From contig JAJEKV010000019.1 in assembly GCA_021234155.1 (NCBI GenBank), positions 19,467,359-19,531,358 of the forward strand: a DNA stretch of 64,000 nt, written 5' to 3'. This document shows positions 50,690 to 63,114 of this stretch, piece by piece. Position 1 is the stretch's first letter. Every line of letters starts with the position of its first letter. The stretch comes from Isoetes taiwanensis. Lineage: Eukaryota > Streptophyta > Lycopodiopsida > Isoetales > Isoetaceae. The notes below the pieces were generated by a model. It saw nothing but the letters and a program-made list of their open reading frames with translations. It was not told where the DNA came from and made no database searches. The position numbers and the translations under genes are program-made.

Positions 50690-53600
50690 CAGTAAGGGTT
50701 GCAGAAGAACTCGGAATCATGCGATATCAAGGTAGCCCAACAAATCCTCTGTTTTTAGCACCAAACTTCATACATTTGAATCGAGATAGAAAAGCCCAAA
50801 TTCATCAATCTCTTGTGGCCTCCAAACTTCTCTTTGGGTCCCCTGCTCAAACACCCGCCATCCCCTGCTCAGGAACCATGGCAAGATTTGTGATATTTCA
50901 TCAACGGTTTCGCAACTATGGCCTATGCCCCATACACGCAACACACATGATGCATACACCGATCCCATGAGCATCATCATGCGGACCATTGGCTCTCTTA
51001 GCAGGACAGCGAAGGGGATTCAAGGGAGTCCATGGGAGGGGCATAAACCCCTCATGCAAGAAGTAACTATATCTACTTATTTAAAGTTTCTTGGGTTTTC
51101 TTTGCTGATTTGTTTCAACGTTACATTTGACAAAAGAGTAGTTTCCGGCCAAAGCTTCATTTTTTAGGCTATCTTTTCAATTTTATTATGCAGGAGCTAT
51201 GACTAACTTCTCGGTGGATCTAACGTTGATGATGGCTGGTGGGGCGGTGGTTATGGCTTTATGGTGGGTATGGCGTGCGGCTTAGCGATGGTAGTCGTAT
51301 TTCAGTCTAGGTTTATGGCACTTGCATCTAGCAATGCTTATTTTCTTATTTCCATCTCTACGATCACATTTTTGTTTCGGATGAATCGTTCTAGGAGTAT
51401 GGTGATGGCCCCTTGAAGATTCTGGCAGCCTATGGCGGGTTGAATGAAGTAGCTACGGACTTTCTTCACAGATAAGTGATTCATTGTTGAAGATTTAATC
51501 CACGGCATGCATTAACTTCTTCATTTCTGTGATTTCGCAGTAGAGACCGAAATAATGGAGTATGTAAAAGAACCTCGGTATTCTTGGGTTTCCTACTAAA
51601 ATTGTTTCTTTCCTCGATGGGGAAATAACGCCACCAGGGTTTTGGCCGCTTCGAAGGAGAGTTAAAGGTGATAACGCTTAGGTCGTAGATTAACACCGAT
51701 TCAACAGTGTAGCCGGGCCAGACGATTCAACATGCGAGCTGCGATCGCTTGGTTACGTGATTGAAGAACGCATTTTTTCCTTTTATGACATCTTGGTAAG
51801 GTGTTTATCTCGCTTTTGCCAATAATCTTTCTCAAACTACCTGGCATTGGCCTAATTTAAGAGGAGGGATTTCACTTCTTTTGCATCCTTGCGGTTTTGT
51901 GTTGCGTGATGACTAACTTCTATTAATGTAAAGGTATTGTATCTGACTTTGCAGAAAGGAGCTCCCCCTAATTGCCTCCATCGATAGCTTAGATTTCAAC
52001 ATGCCTCCATAAATCGATTTGGCCGCGGCAGCCACAAGAGTGAGCTAGAGGTTACCCTCAACCGCCTCTTGAATGTTTTCTATCATTTCACTTCCTTCTC
52101 CTCGATCTTTTATCTCTAGGGGTGAAAAAGATATAATGAAGTCAGATGTTCCTCGCTAAGAATATATTACATGAATAGATATGACACATATGATGATTTG
52201 ATTTGTCTATTGATGTCTTTAACAAATTTGGTCTATCATGGTGAGGCTAGCTCTTTCCATAACATGATTGGTATTTTTAATTTTGGAGCATTATACAAGC
52301 AGATCTAATGCCCCTATTTTCAAGTTCATAGATAAACAACGCTCGATTTGTTGGTTCCAAACTTGGTTAAAGGTAAGGAGCAACTTGTTTTGGGGTAAAG
52401 CCGTAAGATGGATCTGGTGTATATATCTATTTTCATTGTATACCCATGTCCATCTATTTCATTGTGCAGCTTATTTCATTGTACATCTGAATATAATTGC
52501 AGGCTTATTAGAAGCTAAAGGGAGCTTAATTTGAAGGGCAAGTTGGATCGTGTAAGTGTACCTTTGTCCAAATTACTCTCCATCTCATACAGTTTATCCT
52601 TTAGAGGTTCAAATGTACTATCCAAGAAGTTTCACTATCCTAAAAGTTTTTTAAATGTACCATGCGTGAGCATATTTCCATTCTCAAGTTTCTCGCATTG
52701 TTTTGCATTACCTCCTCGGCATGTAATTAGAGTTCACAACACTTCTTGAGATTCTCTATGGTCCTGTACCTTATTAAGATATATCTCCATTTCATATTTT
52801 TATTTTCTCGCATTTTTGGAATGAACTCATAGTGCAAAAGCCGCATTCTTTGAAGAAATGTTGAGTTCCCATATTTGTACATTGCCCTATCAAATAGCTA
52901 TTACTGTAGGCAATATGTTACAATGCCAATTTTTACTTTCTACATCCAAAACTTGCTCTACAATAGTTTATGTTGGCAGATTTGTCTTTTTTATTTCATG
53001 GATTGCAAGTTAGTAGGTTGTCTTAACCACTAACCATTTCTTGAATAATGTGATTTGTGTTTACATAAGCTTCTAAATGCTTTGCTTAAGCAATCTCATA
53101 ACACTTAACATACTTGAAGATACTACAATTGTAAGGTCTCGCAGAGTTTCGTCGCAAAATATTGGATGTATTGTCCACAGCTGCAAGGCCAGTTTTGAAG
53201 AAGAGTTCAAATGCATGAAGCAGCATCATGAATAAGGTAATAATGGTGGCAACCATGGTACTTTATCATACCGATGTCAAATTATGTAGCATGCACTTCC
53301 TCGAAGCTCTGGTTTGCTAAATTTTGAAAGAATTATTATAGTGGCATCTATGATTGTAGCATGCAATATGCTACTTGATTCTCCGCGGTTTTACCAATAA
53401 CTGGATCCTTTGCGTAGTCCTCATATGTGAACTGATCACCAACGTAAATTGGAGGTAATAAACATTCCTTCTGTGATAACATGGACTGATTTCTATGCTA
53501 GAAATATTTTAGTGAAGTTTTTCATTGGTTTTCAGGTCCTATCAATGGATTGAATGTAAACGATGTGTGTTCAGGCTGCCATACCATGTGATAATACCAC

Positions 53601-56600
53601 GAAAGGCAAACTTTTTCAGTTTATTGTTTAGATTCTGTCATCATTGAGATGTACTCTCACTGTCATAGCATTATGGTAGGTCTTCCTTCCAAACAAGAGT
53701 AACATGATGTGATTGGGCTTTGCACATTGTGACCAACCAGCTATGTAGGTAGTAATTTTCTTCTATTTGGGTAAAATCATGAAAGGGTGTACGTACATTG
53801 TACTGAATTGATGTACAAATATGGATACTTTTCACGTACATTTTGGTTATTTTTTATTTGTATAAACATACACTTTTCGATTTTATGTACTTTGCATATA
53901 CATTTGCCAAATTTTGATATGTTTTGCTATGCATGTACTTTTGGGTACTTTGGTGATTTGTGTAATATAGCCACATGTACCCGTAAAAGGGATACATTTA
54001 TAGACACCCCTTTCATGCTTTTTACCACCCATTTTGAGGTAGTAATTTTTGTGTTTTAAAAGTCAATCATTAACAAACGTGTTTTACCTTCAAAGACTAA
54101 GGATTCTCACATGTTATTGTATGTTTGTAACATCCTTTATTGTTAATGCTAAGCCCCGAATCATTTATCATATTTTATATGGATGGATGGAAGCTTTCTC
54201 ACTTAGAAAATTACATTTTGTGCTACACACATCATGTAAAACAAATGTTGACTAACAAAAAACTTAACAATACATAAATGTTTGTGCACATTTTTGTTTC
54301 TTGGAAGTTAGGCACACAAAGAAAACAATGGTCGAAATGTAAAACAATGCCTTTATTACAAACAATGCTCAAGTGAAATGCCATTATTTATATAATGCTC
54401 ACCCACTCTGACACTGCTATGATTTATTTGTATGTTTAGTATTCCAACATACACAACCACTTATGCCCAATGATTAACATCAAATTAAATTGTCCTCACT
54501 TTATATAGGAGTTGATTCTTTGATTCTATAAACTTGATGTTATTTTGGCCCTTCAACGCCTAAGATTTAGTTTGTAAGTTAAGAAAAAAGTTTTCATTGC
54601 AAACATGAGAGAGCAAACAACAACGTATATGCAGCTTCAACAAAATTTAGTATCATGCCAAAGTTTATACACACTAATAGAGAATTATGCCAACATTTAT
54701 ACCACTAATAGAAATATCATTAAAGATAGCAAACAAGATAATTTCTCTTACATCAAAAAGGCTATATAGAGACACCTCAGAACTACAATTTGCCATCTTC
54801 ACTTTGCTGCGCAATAAAATAAGTTAATCCTTTGTGCATGTCAACATAAAAGATGAGCTTTACATCGAGCCCATCAATGCTTCTAGAGACTTTAAGACAA
54901 TTCGTTGTGATGTGGGTTTTTAGAGGTTGACCAACTTAAAACTTTGTAGAGATCAATTTTTGATTGCATCATTCTAAATGCAAATACCCCATTTACTTCG
55001 ATGGCTCTATATCACCATGTTCTGATAGTGCCAAGCACCTACTCAGATGGAATGACGCCATACACATTTACTAGAACGCTTGAACATCTTGATTAATGTG
55101 AATCCCTCCTTATGGCATCATCCGGATTAAGGTTGTTCGGATTAACACCTAATTCTCACGCATCATCCCCGGATTAAAACAAAACCTCGACTTACAAATG
55201 AACGCACACGCTACTTCAGTCTACTTATTTTAAAAAAGTTCTTGGGTTCTTTGCTGATTTTTCCTACATTTGCCGTAAAATGGATTGTGCCATGCCTTTG
55301 TTTTCCTGCTGTTTTGCCCTTTTCCCACAATCATACCTAAAGTAGCGAGGGCTAATGATTTTTCTACGGGCTAACTTTCCTTTCTTCCACCCGCGATCTA
55401 TTCATCAGTCTGGCCTCAACAAGGTAAAGCAGGCTTGAATTTGAATCATCACGCCCATTTCGATTGACATACGAAGACACCGTTATCCTAACGCTCAAGC
55501 TGGCCCGCTTTCTTTCCCCGCCAATAAATAAACGGATAGCTCTAACTGAAAATTTTTCCGAGCCGGTAACCTCCATCTCTTTGCTTGCTATGGTTGAATC
55601 CTGAGCCTGTGCTTTCACTACGCATTTTGAGGCTCAGAGATTTTTACCTGACGTATAAGTGTCGCTATGGATTGTGGCGGTAGCATTAGCCCGGGTCCAC
55701 CATACTTAGCTAAGAAGATGCCGGTGTGGTTTGCCCTGAACTGCTAGCCAAGCAAATCTTCTTTTCAAGACTGATTCTATAAAAAGGTGATTCCTTATCG
55801 ATTTTCTATTGCCTATTTTTTCCGGACATAATTCTAATCTTATTCTTTAGCTCGACCTTCATCCGTGATCGATTACATCGCTACCAAGAACACAATTTAC
55901 ATCATCAATGCATTGCACCTGACTTCTATGTTTGTGATTTTTATAGATCGCTTTGGAGCATTTATATTTCTGCTCGCCACGAAGGTATTTACCTTCCTCG
56001 GCCGCCATGTATTTAAGTGGATCTCAGAGAAGGCAAATGTTTGTTGCTTTGCATCTCTTATTTTAAGGATGAAAGGGCCAAAATTGCTATAGAGGACTTT
56101 GTCTAATGCATCTAATAGTGAATCGCTTTCATCTTCTCTCTCATTCGGGTTACGATTAGTGCGATGGCTTGATGTAGGACTAAAGATGTGTCAAGGTGGG
56201 TTCTGCAGCAAAGGAGGTCAGTCGGAGGTGGGCCTTAATGCATTAAGTTCGCCTCAGATGTTTTCTAATCTCAAGAACAAGTTCTGCGTTAGCTGCTGTG
56301 GTTTTTTGTAGGCATTCAAATCCACAACTGCCTTTTCAGGTAAATTTCCATTTCGCTTTGGTGATGGTATTCAAACCGAAAAAGCTTTGGTCTTAATCAT
56401 GTAACACGCATTTGAAGTCCGGGTTTTTCCCTTTGGCTTTACCGTTGATCTTTTCTTATACGCTTCTTCCTTTTTTTTATTCTATGTCTTTCCTCTTCTA
56501 GGGTAGTTACCGCAGCCATAACCCCATTCGCCATTGCTTTCGCATTGTTAGATCCCACATATAAATCCATCCGAGTCAATGACAGAATTTCGTAAATGCT

Positions 56601-58260
56601 TTGCATTGTCATTAACGATAAGCCTGCCATAAAATCAATCAAGTAACCAATGCAGCCTTTCATTTGAATCCTTTTGCTCAAATTTGGCTATATTTCCTCA
56701 TGTTGTGTCCGTACCGCTCAAGAGAAAGTGTAAAAATGTATTATGTGACTTTCTAAGCAGTTTGGTTTACTCATGTCCATTATTGGGGCAAATGGCCATG
56801 ACAAAAGTTTTCTTTAGGCAAATGAGTTTGATATGTTACTGTGGATTTGTAGCCAGATGCCAGCGGTGCAAGTAAAGCGATACATAAACACGTATAAGTC
56901 ATAACCTCACAAAGTGTGAAGACCTTTTGTTTGACAAATCTTTGGTCAACACCAATGAGATTATTGTTATACTAGATTTCCATCATTATCACCGGTAGAC
57001 TGTCTCGATGTTGGGAAGTATAGAACTAAAGGTAATGCTATGCGATGAATGCAACATGTTTCATTTTTACTTTGGGTTATATTGTATTTGGGGTTATGCA
57101 TTACTACTTTCTTGAATTTCCGCCGGCCACCACTACAAGAAGAATTTACTCATTTGAAATCACATTCTACACAAGTTGTAATTTTGATGCAATAGCAAAG
57201 GACTATACTCTTCTCACCAAGTCCAAGTTTGCACAAGAAGCATCTCATTGTCCTTATTGTTATTCTGGTAATGTGCACAAGAAGCATCCCATTGATCCCC
57301 ATTGTTATTCTAATGTGTTGAATATATGATAAAGACCAGAAAATTCCTTAGTTACATGCCCTAAGTAATGTTGGAGCTATACTACTTACATCTTTACCCA
57401 GAAATGTGTTACGTCTATATATGGCATTAAGTTCCATGATTAAAAGAGGTTGGAATTGCCTCCAGGATCCAACAGCAAGTGATGCATGCTTAAATTGAGA
57501 AAGCATCAAGAGGCCAAGATCGATATATACAGCAACCGAAGGAAATTCGAGCACACCTTTGGGGATCCATAACTAAAATAATTTATGCATTCCATAAAAG
57601 TTATAATGGGTAATAACTTTGAGTAAGGTACTTACATTAAATGTCACCATACTATGCTGCGTACTTTACACAATTGCAATTGCTGCATTAAATAACGTAT
57701 CGCTTCGTGAATCCCTACTTAAGATACTATATTGTCGGTTAGTGAAGATATCATGGGAGCATCAAATAGCAAGATTAGGCCCTTTGATGATGTGTGCCAT
57801 GTGGAGATGTATATTTAGAGTCTGCTATGAACTAAAGTATGCCAATGAACCATGACAAAATTTTGTGTTTTGCATTTCTTATCTATTGTTCATGGTGTAC
57901 TTAGGTCCCTCTAGGGTGACATTTTGAGCATATTTTGGATCTATCTTTTCAAGTTTTCATTTTTAGAAGTAGATTTAATCATTTCCCACATTCCTTATAA
58001 AGCATTGTTTTTCTATTAAAATTCATAAATGCAAGTGAATACATTGATGATTTTGTTATTAGACAATTTCAATAACAAAATAATTCAAAAACAAATAATA
58101 TCTATTCTACACTATCAACATGCATTGTTGTCGGTTGCACACATAGCGGATCGCTAAAGTCCTAGTAAAAACACATTGCGATAATGGACGCTAAAGTTCG
58201 AGTAAAACACATGCCAAAGATACTAGTTCTAAGAACGCACACGCTTACTAGCTATTAGGA
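50690..58260. other. No gene recognised; AT-rich with small local repeats
   Basis: Short open frames occur at 51481-51696 (-), 55364-55618 (-) and 56439-56681 (-) without any domain that I recognise. The stretches around 51200-52050 and 55250-55800 are richer in GC than their flanks and share a short sequence (TTTCTTGGGTTTTCTTTGCT at about 51088 and TTCTTGGGTTCTTTGCTGAT at about 55240). No RNA gene or intact element was seen. Confidence 0.45.
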
Positions 58261-58343
58261 TATGTTTTATATTTGTGTTATATATTTAGTGCTTTGTTTC
58301 TCCAAACAACAACTCTTTTTAATAAAAGAAGAGGTACATTATA

Positions 58344-58400
58344 GAATTGAACCCTTGATCTCCTACACCGAAACCAATCCCTTTACCAATGGGCTAAGAT
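58344..58400 (-). mobile_element. tRNA-derived SINE head, second locus
   Basis: The minus strand reads an A box (CTTAGCCCATTGG, 58386-58398) and a B box (GGGTTCAATTC, 58344-58354), spaced like a tRNA-type pol III promoter. The acceptor stem does not pair, so this is a SINE or tRNA relic rather than a tRNA gene. Confidence 0.55.
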
Positions 58401-60200
58401 TCATTTTTCAAGGATATATAATTTCTCGTTCTATTTGTAGTGGCTTGGTTTCCTATTTAAATTAAAAGACCGCCTTCCGTAAATCCATGCTGTGGTGGCA
58501 ACAACTCCGCCGGACTTGTGCAACTATGGCAAGATGCGCTCACCCCAAGGGTCATTATTGGCCTCGGCAAACGGGTTCCCCACCCACAGTATCGCGCTTT
58601 GTCGATGCGAGATGAACGAGATAGAATCTCCTAAGTTGGATCCTAATCCGCTCTCCCCTTTGATAAACGTTCGCTCGCAGGAATACCCTAGAAGTACGGA
58701 ATTCTCCAATACTAATATTTAAATTTCTCTAGTAGATGCCTTGACAGAAAAATTGTTTTAGCCCTGCCTTCATTTAATCTATATTACCTTCATGTGCTAT
58801 CTTATTCGACTTCATATGTTAGGGGTTAAGTAAAAATTTATAGAGACAACCATACCTAATGATGTTCCTTTTTAGTCTCAGCCGTAAGTTGCCTTCCTTC
58901 CCGGAGAATGGATTTGTCTTGACCCAACCAACTAGACACTGCCATACAGCTATATGTTGTATGATCCATAAGTCTATGTTCCAAGGTTACAGTTAGGTGC
59001 TCAAATTTCTCTATGACTTTTACCCCGCATATCATTAGAACCCTATGCTTTAGCATGCTCATAGATCTTTAAATTGTTATTTCTTACGTTCTTCTATGTC
59101 GATGTCATGCTATTGTTGTGCCATCACAAGTAACTTCGCATCCGCATATACGCCACAGTCATGCCCTATTTTCAAGAGTGAACCTCTTGAGCGTCGCCGT
59201 TACCCTTACGTTATGTAACGCATCCCCAAAGTTGTGCAATAACAACCCTCCCAACCAGGTGGCCTACCCATAATGAATCGTAGTCCTTTATTTTCATCTT
59301 CTTCTTTAATATGTTTTCTACGTCCCCTGTGATTATGAGCCGTCCTCCGTAGGATCACCGACCCATTTACTCCTTCAGACATCTTTTAACCCTCTTGTTG
59401 GTTTTTAACCCACTATTATATGTTGTATACAATAGCCTATGCCTTAAAGGCTGCAACTATATATCTTTAAATTTTCCTGTATCTTTTTAACCCGCATATC
59501 ATTGGGGGTTATCATTTACCATCGTTATCCACCTTAGAACTGTTAGGCATTGGGTCCCTCTGTGTTGACGTCATGTCACTATGCCAGCATTACAAATAAC
59601 TTGGCATACCTCCATAAGCCGTAGTCATTATCTGATTTAGAGAGTGAGCCTTTATGAGATTTGGAAGTTACCTAGAGTCATCACAGCGCCTGCCCGTTTT
59701 CTAATTCTATCTAAACCCCCACGTCCGGTATTCCCTGAATAGTTAGTTTCCTGCCACCCTGACTTGCATTGATGTTCTAGCTCTAGACGTTTAAAATTAT
59801 AACTCCGCGTAACCCATTGACTTCGACTCTTCCTCATCCAAGCAGGCATCATGTTGGATATCTACCCTTTCATAGCTACACAACCACATTTGAGTTCCAG
59901 TAGATTAACTGTTATTCGTCACCTAGCCAGGAATTGTAGTATTATACGATGCAACTCCATCATCTTGAGCTTTCTTCTCTGTTGTATTTTGTCATGTCAA
60001 CTACAACAGCCTACCTTGGTAGTCAGCAGATTGGATGTCCTCTGCACCTTTCACATAGACCCCACACCCTTCATTAGTAAGTTTGGTCTTTTCTGGCCTC
60101 TCTATACTTGTGTCACTGCTCAATTACATGGCCGAACTGTATATCACACCTAGGCCACAACATCATTTCATGGATGAACATGGAATTCCTCATGCCAATG
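58400..60200. other. No gene recognised; one diverged direct repeat
   Basis: Two diverged segments, about 59020-59240 and 59485-59700, share CCCGCATATCATT, then GTCATG, then AGTCATG/AGTCATTAT and GAGTGA blocks in the same order. They are about 470 bases apart and suggest an old local duplication. No coding function is visible. Confidence 0.35.
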
Positions 60201-60220
60201 CCCTTGGCGACCACCTCCCG

Positions 60221-60322
60221 ACAGCAATTGCATCAGCAGCTGTCGTCACCATCAGCCCGACGTCTCATTGCACAACGATTGCATCAACAGCTGCTATCAC
60301 CATCAGCCCGACCTCTCATTGC
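60221..60322 (+). repeat. Two-copy 51-base tandem repeat within an open frame
   Basis: The units start at 60221 and 60272 (ACAGCAATTGCATCAGCAGC / ACAACGATTGCATCAACAGC) and differ at about eight positions. The period is a multiple of three, so the surrounding open frames (60083-60442 and 60108-60452) are preserved. They encode Ser/Gln/Leu- or Ala/Thr/Ile-rich low-complexity repeats. Neither frame has a recognised domain. Confidence 0.85.
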
Positions 60323-60452
60323 TTCGTCCTCAACAACCACCTCACCCTCCAAATCCCATGTAGCATCGCGCCGGACCAAGCTCTCGATGTCATTTTCTTA
60401 TGTTATATTTATTCTTGGCCTTCGGCCATGTCTATGTCATAGCCCTAATTAG

Positions 60453-61580
60453 CACTCTCAGTTATATATTATATAATAAATTTGTCGCTAATGGTACACT
60501 TTGAATCCTATTAAATTTCTCTCTGATATGTTTATAGGTAGACCGACAACTTTAGTGTCTACAAGTACTCCTATAGCAATAACCCCACGCAGTGACACAC
60601 ATATAGCTACTCGTAGCCTTACAAACCAAGATGCTGTAGACAAAAAGAAAGTGCTTGATCTAGTGTGCCAGTGGGTGGTTGATAATAACATACTGATTCT
60701 CCGCGAGCGAAATGATTCACAGCATAGGTCGGCTACTCACAATATTTAATGATCGGGCACAACGACTGCAGGTCGAGATGTGTTTACTTTCAACATCTTG
60801 TTGGCATGTCCACTGGTGGAACACCAAGACATCGTCTTGGAGGCTCACTATTAGCTGAAAGCATTGATAATGTATTATTATCTAGACATCAGTTCGCATA
60901 TATACCGTCCAGATCTTACCAAACTTATGTAAAGTTCTGCATAGTTTATCTCTTGTTTATCCAAGCAATACAATGATTTTGTAGTATTTCATATTAAATC
61001 TCGTTTTCAAGAATCGCGATTGCGAATCTTCGGAGCTTGGGCTTGGATCCATTTCGTAGTTTTGCTTCAATTTTGTTCTCCTAATGTTGGACACCCAGGA
61101 CCTACACCGCCATCATTATATAAGAGGCTCAGAAGGGATGAGGCATCTTTTTTATATTTTGTCGAGGGCACCGTAGTTACAACTACCCTTCTGTGACACA
61201 AGTAGATCCCATGGTCATAGCACAGGCGGACAACGACCATCAACCCTTTTGCCCAACTCATCCCTGGCGACATCGGCTTAACCGTGCCAAATAAAGTGTA
61301 TGTGTGAGATATAAGTAAGTAAGAAGAAATAAATACGGACGAACAGAGGAGTACATTGAAAAGGGGTAGTATAAAATGTAAATATAGGAGTGTATGTGTG
61401 TGTGATCAATATATGTAAATGAGAATAGATATACATAATGACTTAAAATGTGTACAATTGTGGATATAAGGTATGGTTAAGATAGAGAGTGTGAGTGTGG
61501 AAATATTAAAGATAATCAAAAGGAGAAAGGTATTTAAAAACATAGTGAAAAGAGATATATATCCTGATACAACATAAGAT
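60453..61580. other. No gene recognised
   Basis: A short + frame at 60501-60749 (with CQWVVDNNILILRERND) and a minus frame at 61067-61273 have no domain that I recognise. The stretch 61300-61560 is purine-rich and repetitive. Confidence 0.4.
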
Positions 61581-61659
61581 TTGTTGGATTGTCTTCCAAA
61601 AATTAGAAGATAAGAGTCATTGTTGGCATTGTCTTCTAAAAATCGAAGATAAAAGTCAT
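61581..61659 (+). repeat. Two-copy tandem repeat, period about 39
   Basis: TTGTTGGATTGTCTTCC at 61581 and TTGTTGGCATTGTCTTC at 61620 begin two similar units. It lies just before the L1-type LINE. Confidence 0.8.
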
Positions 61660-61714
61660 TTTGAGAGTTGTTTTAGGCCCAAAAAATGAAGATGAAGATG
61701 TACTTCTTTTCTAA

Positions 61715-63114
61715 ACTGGAGGCCTATCTCATTGACAAACACTACCTACAAACTTTGTGCCAAGGCTATTGCTTTCAGAGTCAAATCCTTCTTACAATAA
61801 AACATTAGTTTAAATCAATTATCCTTCCTTTCAAAGAGGTTTATTTTCAACAACTATATTGTGGCTATGGAAGGATTACATTAGAATAAGATCTCTAATC
61901 AAAGTTGTATCATTTTCAAGCCAGATTTCGAACGAACCTTTGATACTATTAGATGGAATTTTTTTGAATTAGCCTTATCCAAAATGGGATTTCATCTCAA
62001 ACTCAAGTTGCTGATTCAAGGTCTAAATTCTAGATCCAATTCAGTTGTTCTAGTAGATGGTTGTTCCATGAGATTCTTCGACCTGTATAAAGGTGTTAGG
62101 CAAGGTTGCCCTCTTGCCCCATAATAGTTGCTGAGATGCTAACCAAGGTCATTGTTCACTATCAAAACTTGGGTCTCATTAAAGGCCTTCAGCTCTCTAA
62201 TTCTTTGAACTCTCTTAGCATCCTGCAATATGCAGATGATACTTTCTTTGCTAATATCAATTTCTTTCTTCAACAATTTTCTGCTGCTTTATAGGTGCAT
62301 CTTAATCTCGCCAAAAATACAATTATAGGGGAAATCGACTCCAACTCTCTAGATGACATCACAATTTCTTCCTTCCTCTCAAGCTTCCAAGCTCTTAGGC
62401 ATGCCTTTATCTCTAAATCCAAATATGAAAGAGTTATTAGAATCCCATTCTTACTAATTTTTTTGCTCAAATGGTTCACTGCTAATGGAACTCTCCACGG
62501 CTCTCGCACCAGCAAGAATTTTGCTCATTATATGGCCCGATCTTTCCATGGAAGACAAAGGCCTTCTTTCTACTCTTCTTACCTTTCAGCTTATTCCTTG
62601 TGAGGATCAGGAATTCTTTATTCTTCGCCATGTTCAACCAATGGCATATGGCATGTACAATTTCTGCTTGGCCGACACACATGATAAGTTTGATGACAGT
62701 CCACACCGTGCCTTTCAAGGTGATTCAAATGCCAAATGGCTGTTACGGTAGGACAACAAATGTCTTCAAGATCAGTCATAGGTCACTGCTCTTTAGGCAA
62801 AGTACATGCCAGAGCTAGCTTGCCATTTGCCTCTTTGGATTGTAGAAACTTTGCAGCATCAAGTCTGCAAAAACCTGCATGAGGACATGGAGATTCAATT
62901 CGCTCAAATCTACTTACAGCACTTAGGTGCCCTCAACAGTCTCCGTGCCTATCTTGACGGCGAGATCATTCCTTTGGACTGGGTTCCTCCTCCTATCAAC
63001 ACACTTCTTCCCTGTTCAGAATATAAACATTGGTGTCAAATTCTAGATGCCAATCTTCTTCAAGAATTCCGTGACCATGCTCGCTGTACTTATGATGCGT
63101 TTCTCTCAACATGA
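61715..63114 (+). pseudogene. L1-type LINE reverse transcriptase, 5'-truncated and mutated
   Basis: Plant L1 RT motifs appear in order on +: RPISL-like plus YKLCAKAIAFRVKSFL (from about 61719), SLNQLSFLSKRFIFNNYIVA (QSxFxxxR block, about 61808-61870), KPDFERTFDTIRWNFFELAL (first catalytic Asp, about 61918-61980), KGVRQGCPLAP (about 62092-62125), ILQYADDTF with YADD at 62229-62240, and HLNLAKNTIIG (about 62297-62330). Stops and frameshifts separate the blocks, so it is inactive. From 62485 to 63114 a single frame is open apart from three stops and carries segments such as PLWIVETLQHQVCKNLHEDM, which may be the element's C-terminal part or host sequence. The 3' end and tail were not located. 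Confidence 0.75.
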
